From NCBI GenBank assembly GCA_027422505.1, contig JAPQWV010000635.1:248001-312000 (forward strand): a stretch of 64,000 nucleotides of DNA, written 5' to 3'. The notes under the pieces are model-generated. The model had not been told where the DNA came from. It did not search any database and was given only the letters and a program-made list of their open reading frames with translations. This DNA comes from Craterostigma plantagineum. Its lineage: Eukaryota; Streptophyta; Magnoliopsida; Lamiales; Linderniaceae. Of this stretch, positions 57,243-64,000 are shown in pieces (position 1 is the first letter of the stretch; every line of letters starts with the position of its first letter). A program made the position numbers and the translations under genes.

Positions 57243-59143
57243 ATGGACATCAGCACAAGTTCAAACTCTAAAGAAGATGATCAGCTTCTTGAGTCTGGCG
57301 AGCGTCACGAGAAGACCAATGAGAGCAGGCCACGTCAACTTCGTAGTTTCGTCTCTAACTGCCGTGTCTTGAGAACGACTATGCTCTTCGCGGTGGTTGT
57401 TGTAACTTGCATCCTCGTCCTTAACCAAACTTCGAATATTCCCGGCGAGTTCTTTCGAGGATCAAACATCTCTTTGGTGGGTTATTATTTTTTTATTTTC
57501 GTTATGTTAGGTTGATTCTATACAAATATACCCGTAATATCACTCATTCTTAAACTAGAATTTATTAGAAGTTGATCGAATTTCAATACCAAACCTTTCT
57601 AATCGTTTGCTTTCATGAGTTAATAATCCCAGGAAAAGCGCGGCGAGGGTTTTGACTTAAGGAAAGTGCTAAGCAAAGCATCCATGGCCAACAAAACAGT
57701 AATCATCACAACGATAAACTCTGCATGGATCGAACCAAATTCTATACTTGATTTGTTTTTAGAGAGCTTCAAAATCCGCAACAACACTTAAAAGCTGTTG
57801 AAGCACATCGTGGTCATTGCATTCGACCAAAACGCTTATGATCGCTGCTTGGAACGGAAACTTCATTGCTATGCCCTAACTACCGAAGGTGTTGATTTTT
57901 CGGGCGAAAAAGCTTTCATGACAGAAGATTATCTGAAGATGATGTGGAGGAGGCTCGAATTTCTCCGACTCGTTCTTGAGATGGGATACAACTTCGTCTT
58001 CACGGTACATGCACAATACGATTTAGGGTTAATTGATGTTGGAAATATAATACATAAAATTAAAAAACAGACACTCCCTTCAAATTTAAGCTTTTAGGTA
58101 AAGTGATCGCTCGAAATTGGTATTAGAGCTCGGCGACAAAAAAGGTCCTGGGGTTTGAATCCTTTCATCACCACCCGCAACAGAAAACTACATGTCTAAG
58201 ACTAAATAATAAAGAATCAGTCTAAACGAAATATAATATATAAAATTTCAGAAAAAGGTGCACACTCCTAAAGCTTAAGCTATTTTAGGTGAAGTAGCCA
58301 TTCAACAGTCAGATATATATGACATGAACTATATTCGGTTTCCACTAACTTTTAGTTAAATAATTGTCAATTATCTATATCAACTTCTTAACATTGCAGT
58401 TAACTACACCCGGTTTTCCACCGGTGGCTGATGTGGGAACCAAGAAATGTCTAATGTAACACTTGTTAGACTTAGGACCTATCAACGCATGATTGTCGAT
58501 TGTCAAAACTTTGTTGAGAAGTAATTGCCAAATTTCTTTTAGGTCAAAAAAGTAAGTTCAGATTGACTATAGTTCATCTGTTAATCCTTTATATATTACA
58601 TGCTATTTCACGAATTTGTTCTCCAACCTATATATTTTTTCAGGACGCCGATGTGATGTGGCTTAGAGATCCATTCCCAAAATTCTATCCTGACGGCGAC
58701 TTTCAAATAGCATGCGACCATTACTGGGCGAACTACACAGATCCCGCCAACTCCCCAAACGGAGGCTACTACTACGTGAAATCGAACGACAAAACGGTAG
58801 AGTTCTATAAATTTTGGTATTGGGGCAGATATTATAACCAAGGGAAAAACGAACAAGACGTTTTGAACATGATCAAGTTCAGTCCGTTCATAGAAGAGAT
58901 TGGCCTCAAAATGAGATTTTTGGACACAGCTTATTTCGGGGGGTTTGCGAGCCCAGTAAAGACCTCGATTTTGTGATCACAATGCATGCGAATTGCTGCA
59001 TTGGCATGGCTAATAAGATTCATGACATTAAGATGGTGATTGAGGATTGGAAAAGATATTACAACATGTCTTTGTCTGGTAATGGCGGCGCTGATATGAA
59101 TATGACTTTGAGGTCTTGGACAGTTCCTAGGATTTGTGGGTGA
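57243..59143 (+). pseudogene. Family GT77-type nucleotide-diphospho-sugar transferase, broken
   Basis: A plant Golgi type II glycosyltransferase-like gene. Exons: 57243-57476, 57633-58004, 58644-59143. Residues about 46-60 form a single membrane anchor (MLFAVVVVTCILVL). Family blocks: MANKTVIITTINSAWIEP, LLKHIVVIAFDQNAYDRC, then the metal-binding DADVMWLRDPFPKFYP at the start of exon 3, FQIACDHYW, SNGGYYYVKSN-like text, NEQDVLNMI and the C-terminal MHANCCIGMANKIHD block. Two lesions: an in-frame TAA at 57789-57791 and a one-base loss near 58944 in the GGF motif, which causes a stop at 58974. Without these all exon junctions stay in frame, so the decay is recent. A TRIM-like element lies in the second intron. 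Confidence 0.85.
58035..58305 (+). mobile_element. TRIM-like miniature LTR element in an intron
   Basis: Two short direct repeats of about 80 bp (58035-58117 and 58226-58305) share AAATATAATAYATAAAAT, GACACTCCY / GCACACTCC, AAGCTTTTAGGTRAAGT and a RCTC/TTCRA ending. Right after the first comes TTGGTATTAGAGCTC, like the initiator-Met primer site TGGTATCAGAGC. No coding capacity. A clear 5-bp flanking duplication was not found. Confidence 0.55.
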
Positions 59144-59541
59144 TGATTTAGAAGAAAAACCTTGAGATGGTTTTTGTGTAATGTGATATACTCAAATTAT
59201 TACAGCAGCAAAGTCGATTATGTATTATCAACATCTAGAAATAACCTATTAGTTTTTAGCAAACTACATTATCGAAGAGAAATGTCTCCTATTACGTTAT
59301 TTAACTGTCTCCATCATCAGGTAATAAGTAAATTGAGAATGTAAGTCATAAACTAAATTGAAAAACTTAATGAAGCCATAAGGCGTAGCACTGCAGCATT
59401 TACTATGCAAGTTACATAAATATATATGTCATTATCTTATATTTAATATAACAAAATATGTGAACTGAGCTTCGACAACATCATACACTCAGATTCATGT
59501 TTTGTGTCTCCTACATTATAAGAAATTATTTTTACTCAACT
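59144..59541. other. AT-rich spacer
   Basis: Nothing recognisable between the pseudogene's stop and the copia LTR. Confidence 0.5.
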
Positions 59542-60136
59542 TGTTGGAATTTAGATCACAAGGGAAGGAAAGGTTGAAGCTTTTGACAAAACAGGGAAGA
59601 ATTCGATGATTGTATGTGTTAGTTCCTGCGGAGCCTTTATCTTCGAAGCGGCAAATATTTCAGCGAATGGTGTGAATGAGTCACAAGTCGAGGCACGTGA
59701 TACACGCTCTCTTGAAGACGAAATTATCCCGCTAATACCCACGGTTTACGGTAAACGCCTCCGAGATACAACAACTTACGTTTGGAATATAGTGGTATCT
59801 CATATACGCCAAACTTCGGCGAACAATACTATTGCTATGGGACTCACAATTGAAACTTTGTAAAATGCAGAGAATTCTTTTGTGAATTTATTGATCTTGA
59901 GATGATGATGCATGTGGCCTATTTATAGAAGTGGGGACCATTACCAAGGGTCATGTAGTACAAATGTGTCTTTTTGTATGTGTCTTTTCATATTGAAAGG
60001 TCTCCTATGTATGAGAGAACTTATCTCTTCATGTGCACCTTTAGAATTTAATCAATACACCTTTTCAAGTACAAGAGGTGTACTTCTAGGATTTTATTGT
60101 ACCTTTTATATTATTTCAGTCACACATTTTCTAACA
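59542..60136 (-). repeat. 3' LTR of the copia element
   Basis: 595 bp. On the minus strand it begins TGTTAGAAAATG and ends AATTCCAACA, giving the TG...CA ends with a short inverted repeat (TGTTRGAA). A purine-rich tract, TGTGGGGAT on the minus strand, precedes it at about 60137-60145. The plus-strand frame 59606-59863 lies wholly within the LTR and is not a gene. Confidence 0.78.
59920..59929 (-). promoter_or_regulatory. TATA box of the copia LTR
   Basis: CTATAAATAG on the minus strand, near the middle of the LTR. This is the normal place for the promoter of a copia LTR. Confidence 0.65.
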
Positions 60137-60719
60137 ATCCCCACATGAATGAAATTAATGCATGTATGCAATATTGAGAGTCCCCACGAACCATCATTGC
60201 ATCAAGAAAGATAGCTTGTTGATTTTAATCTTCTTTAGTGAAATATTATCGGACACACTGTACGGTTAGTAGCGCGATGCTTTGAACTTACCGGCCATTT
60301 GTGTGCACCAAGACAACAATACTCACACAATGAAAGTTCTAACAATTTCTTGTTCTCACGTTGTGTCCATTTCGCCTTGGACCATATCTCGATTTTGTAA
60401 TTGTTCGTTTATAAGCGGCCATTTTACTTATTCACTTATAAAGATGATTTTCCTATAAAAAGTATCATGCCTTACTTCACCCTTAGGTATATGAATCATT
60501 AAAAGTCCTAGACTTAACTTCACCACTTAGGCAGATTTCACACTTGACGGTTCTTTGGAATGAGTGTAGTTTTCAAGTGTTTCACTGAACTATCAAAACT
60601 TAGTTTTCCCATTGAACCAAGGTTTCGGGATCTCCGATTCTCAAGGTTGGGTTACCGCTAAGACTGTTCTTATTTTGTTGATTTTAAACCCATTCCACTA
60701 ACCAGTTTGTACATTTGAT

Positions 60720-61423
60720 CTCGACTTATGCCTTTAGTAAGCGGACCGCTAGGTTTTCCTTTGACTTTATATAGTCAACCGAAATAACCCCATTCGAGAT
60801 TAATTGTCTTATTGTATTATGTCTCCGACGTATATGTCGAGACTTACCGTTGTACAAACTACTTTGTGCCCTTCCAATCGCCGATTGATTATCACAATGT
60901 ATCATTACGGCGGGCACCGGTTTATTCCAACAAGGAATATCTTCTAAGAAGTTTCTAGGCCATTCAGCTTCTTCCCCGGCTTTATCTAGAGCTATAAACT
61001 CAGACTCCATCGTGGATCTAGCTATACACGTTTGCTTAGACGATTTCCAAGACACGGCTCCTCCCCTATCCTGAACACGTAGCCACTAGTCGCCTTTGAG
61101 TCGTTTGTATTTGATATCCAATTTGCATCGCAGTACCCATCAAGCACTGCGGGATATCTCGTAAACGTTATTCCCAAACTCATAGTGTTCTTTAAGTACC
61201 ATAATACACGAGTAAGTGCACTCCAATGATCGTCGCTTGGGTTGCTTGTGAACCTACTTAGTTTGCTCACTGAATAGGCGATATCGAGGCACATACAATT
61301 CATCAAGTACATTAAACTCCCAATTATTCGAGAATATTCTAGCTGAGAAACTGGTTCACCTCGATTTTTAGCCAAGTGTTGAGTTAAATCAACAGGCGTC
61401 TTAGCCGGAGGTGTCAAACGCAT
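60720..61423 (-). pseudogene. Copia RNase H region
   Basis: 61022-61423 holds the RT/RNase H connection ([24 protein letters not shown]) and the first catalytic Asp in GYCDANW. After a frame change at about 61045, 60726-61055 holds [28 protein letters not shown] and [12 protein letters not shown], the remaining active-site blocks. The E and D positions of the active site are intact, but the reading frame is broken. Confidence 0.88.
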
Positions 61424-61429
61424 TGAACC

Positions 61430-62123
61430 TCTTCAATATACTTTCAACATAATGGGACTGTGATAAAACAATTCCTTCCGAGTTCCTAGCGATTTTAATT
61501 CCTAAGATAACATCGGCTTTTTCCCATATCTTTTATGTCGAAATTCTTTTTCAACATCTTCTTGGTACTTGCAATTAAATCATTATTTTTCCCAAGGATC
61601 AACATGTCGTCTACGTACAGACATACGATTATAAATGACTCAGCGTACCTTTAATGTAGACACACTTATCACATTCATTGATTTTAAATCCATTTGATAG
61701 CATCGTTTTGTCAAACTTTTCATGCCATTGTTTAGGTGCTTGTTTTAGTCCATAAAGAGACTTAACTAATCGACACACCTTGGCCTCTCTTCCGGGTGCA
61801 ATGAACGCATCGGGTTGTTCCATATAAATTTCTTCCTCGAGGTCCCCATTTAGATAAGCCGTTTTCACGTCCATTTGGTGAATTTCAAGGTCATGCAAGG
61901 ATGCAATCGCAATTAATACACGTATAGACGTGATTCGAGTCACCGAAGAATACGTATCAAAGAAATCGTATCCCTCTGTTTGTTTAAACCCTTTTACAAC
62001 CAATCGGGCTTTATATTTATCAATAGTTCCATCCGTCTTATATTTCCTTTTAAAGATCCATTTGCATCCTAAAGGTTTGCAACATGGAGGGATATCAACT
62101 AACTCCCACATATTATTAAACAT
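61430..62123 (-). pseudogene. Copia reverse transcriptase
   Basis: 61629-62123 carries WELVDIPPCCKPLGCKWIFK, KYKARLVVKGF, HQMDVKTAYLNGDLEEEIYM and SLYGLKQAPKQWHEKFD. The frame then breaks near 61640. The catalytic YVDDMLILG is in another frame at about 61575-61610, followed by remnants of the thumb region. Confidence 0.9.
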
Positions 62124-62131
62124 GATGGATT

Positions 62132-63303
62132 CTATTTCACTATTGATAGCTTATTTCCAAAGAGGTGCTTCTGGACTTGCCAAAGCTTCACGAATAGTTC
62201 GTGGTTCATCCTCTGCCATATAAATTGTAAAATCAGAAGCAAAAGATTTGGGCACCTTAGTCCTTTTACTTCGCCTAGGTTCTTCCTCACCTTTATGAGG
62301 TAGCTCGGCCTCATCGGCTGTCTTTTTCGTGAGATTCTTTCTTTCTTATTTTTAAGAGGAAATACATTCTCAAAGAACATCGCATTTCTAGACTCAATAG
62401 TCATTCCATTATGAAAATCTGAATTTTTCGATTTATACACTAAAAATCGATAAGCACTACTATTGTCAGCATAACCGATGAATATATAGTCAATAGGTTT
62501 AGGTCCTATCTTGACCTGTTTTGGCTTTGGTATTTCGACCTTTGCCAAACATCCCCACACTTTTAAGTATTTGTAGGTAGGCTTGTGTCCCTTCCATAAT
62601 TCATATGGTGTCTCGTCCCTATTTTTATGGGGTATTTTATTAAGAATATAATTTGCTGAATGAATCGCTTCCCCCCACAAATTTTGGGGTAGACCCGTGC
62701 TTACTAAAAGCGCATTCATCATCTCCTTTAGAGTTCGATTCTTTCTTTCATCTATTCCGTTAGATTGAGGTGAGTATGGCGCCGTTTTTTGATGAATAAT
62801 ACCGGACTCTTTGCATATTTCGTCAAACGGGGCCACATACTCGCCTCCACGATCGCTTCTAATCGCCTTAATTTTTCGAGTCAGTTGATTCTCGACCTCT
62901 ACTTTATACTTCTTAAAAGTATCTAAAGCTTCGTCTATACTTTTAGTAGGTAGACATAGCAATACCTCGTGCAATCATCAATAAATGTTATAAAGTATTT
63001 CATTCCACCTCGAGTTTGCACAAATTTCAAATCACAAATATCGGTGTGAATTGATTCGAGTGGATCCGTGCTTCTAGCCACCGGCTTAAACGGTGCCTTT
63101 ACCATTTTCGCTTCAACACAAGTTTCACACTTGTTGTGAGAATTGATTTTAACTTTTAGTATCAAATCTAGATTCACCAATCTTTTAATTGTGTTAAAGT
63201 TTACGTGTCCAAGTCTATCATGCCACAAATTAGAACACTCCAACAAATAAGAAATATTTTCTTTATTCTTTGCCTCTTGGCAGATTACATTCATTACACT
63301 CAT
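62132..63303 (-). pseudogene. Copia GAG-pre-integrase and integrase core
   Basis: 62935-63303 holds the HHCC-type pre-integrase part ([19 protein letters not shown]) and the first Asp of the DDE triad in IHTDICDL. After a frame change near 62955, 62132-62974 holds the second Asp in IRSDRGGEY and the Glu in QSNGIDERKNRTLKEM. LWGEAIHSANYILNKIPHK and GYADNSSAYRF follow. The linker toward RT is degraded around 62150-62340. Confidence 0.9.
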
Positions 63304-63335
63304 CTTAAAAAGGCCCTCATTTAGGTACCCTTTAG

Positions 63336-63791
63336 CTAAGAGATACCATTCTTAGTCAGTACAAACTTATCAGATTCAAAGACTAACCTAAAGCTGGCTT
63401 TGCTTAAAAGAGCGTCGGACACCAAATTCTTCCGGATGTCTGGGACATGCAGCACTTCCGTTAGCGTTAGTTCTTTGCCCGATGTCATTTTTAGCACCAC
63501 CTTGCCTGTCCCCACGACGTCAGATGTCGAAGAGTTTCCCATGAATAGCTTCCTTCCATCAATGGGAGTGTAGGATGAAAACATATTTTTATCAGTGCAA
63601 ATGTGTCGAGTTGCTCCCGTATCTATCCACCATTCTCGTGGATTATAACCCAAGTTAACTTCTTGGACAACAGCGGTGAGATCGTGTTCTGATAAGTCAT
63701 TGTAAATCTTTTTATTCTCGACCATATGAGCGCTTTCTCTAATTTCTTTGGGAGACGGCACTCTTTTGCAAGATGCCCAGATTTGCCACAA
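63336..63791 (-). pseudogene. Copia protease region
   Basis: The active-site motif [12 protein letters not shown] is at about 63590-63630, followed by [30 protein letters not shown] and [12 protein letters not shown]. The frame ends at about 63336, where a frameshift separates it from the pre-integrase part. Confidence 0.88.
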
Positions 63792-64000
63792 TTGTAGCAG
63801 CTTCCCTTAAACTTCTTGAAGTTTGCATGTGGTTCTTACCACCCGTGGGTTGCTTGCTCTTTTTGTTGAAGCTTGGCTCGGCCAAATTTGCCTTAGCCTC
63901 GAACTCACTTTGCTTCGCCTTTGCTTCGGATTTTCGGTTGTCTTCCTCAATCCGCAGTCGAACCATCAAATCTTCAAGTCGCATTTCCTTACGTTTATGC
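63739..64000 (-). pseudogene. C-terminal end of copia gag, incomplete
   Basis: A Lys/Glu-rich frame (RLEDLMVRLRIEEDNRKSEA, then NKKSKQPTGGKNH) typical of the end of Tnt1-type gag. The zinc knuckle that should follow is seen only as scattered Cys/Gly residues in the next frames (63770-63830), so a frameshift hits it. It continues beyond the window. Confidence 0.7.

Larger units (their letters stand above)
59542..64000 (-). mobile_element. Ty1/copia retrotransposon (Tork/Tnt1-like), 3' part, cut by the window end
   Basis: On the minus strand, from the right edge: gag tail, protease, GAG-pre-integrase, integrase, RT and RNase H, the copia order, then the 3' LTR (59542-60136). Sequence character ([35 protein letters not shown]) is that of the Tork/Tnt1-type group. 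Frames are broken in several places. The 5' LTR and most of gag lie beyond 64000. Confidence 0.92.

Noticed and set aside
58095..58170. tRNA gene in the glycosyltransferase intron
   Set aside because: TTGGTATTAGAGCTC and GGTTTGAATCC look tRNA-related, but no cloverleaf can be drawn and the flanking direct repeats favour a TRIM-like element with a primer site.
59606..59863. 85-codon plus ORF upstream of the copia coding region
   Set aside because: Lies wholly inside the copia LTR on the non-coding strand.

Overview
This is nuclear DNA of a flowering plant, probably a eudicot. It holds intron-containing plant genes (endonuclease V, a DUF1997 protein, a family-77-type glycosyltransferase), plant retrotransposon lineages (a Tekay-like chromovirus, a Tat-like Ty3 element, a Tork/Tnt1-like copia element, a TRIM) and many plant DNA transposons (hAT, MULE, CACTA, pogo). 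I see no bacterial, organellar or rRNA sequence. Well over half of the window is transposon, much of it nested.

Layout. 1-0.8 kb: a small secreted His/Pro-rich protein gene. 0.8-2.3 kb: gene-poor, perhaps a decayed transposase. 2.3-18.7 kb: a non-coding Tat-like LTR element on the minus strand. It is split by a complete Tekay-like chromovirus (7538-17286) flanked by the duplication ATGGT. 18.7-22.3 kb: relics and a CGAGCTC-rich block. 22.3-22.7 kb: a hAT MITE. 22.7-31.6 kb: a hAT element (duplication CATACAAT) with a decayed transposase gene, itself holding a 5.0-kb MULE-like element, called A here (duplication TTATTATTT). 31.7-42.4 kb: a roughly 440-bp hAT MITE (duplication CTCATTTT), swollen to 10.7 kb by a pogo-like element and a 9.5-kb MULE-like element, C. 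C carries about a dozen copies of a 590-bp tandem repeat and a second, 1-kb member of the hAT family. 42.45-44.05 kb: an apparently intact endonuclease V gene whose start codon lies 24 bp from the end of that hAT insertion. 44.5-45.8 kb: a convergent DUF1997 gene. 46.0-50.4 kb: MULE-like element B, a sister of A (duplication ATAAAATAA). 50.6-52.1 kb: a CACTA MITE, a fold-back MITE and a tRNA-derived SINE-like head. 52.3-56.5 kb: a second hAT MITE split by MULE-like element F, which carries a Nudix-hydrolase gene fragment and 219-bp tandem repeats. 57.2-59.1 kb: a glycosyltransferase pseudogene with a TRIM-like element in an intron. 59.5-64 kb: the 3' part of a minus-strand copia element that runs off the window.

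The most unusual system is the group of MULE-like elements A, B, C and F. Their interiors are mostly arrays of short to 590-bp tandem repeats rich in the tetranucleotide GTAC (GGTACTGTAA, GTAGTACC and similar). A and B keep decayed protein-coding ends around these arrays. Next in interest are the endonuclease V gene cut off from its ancestral promoter, and the captured Nudix fragment.
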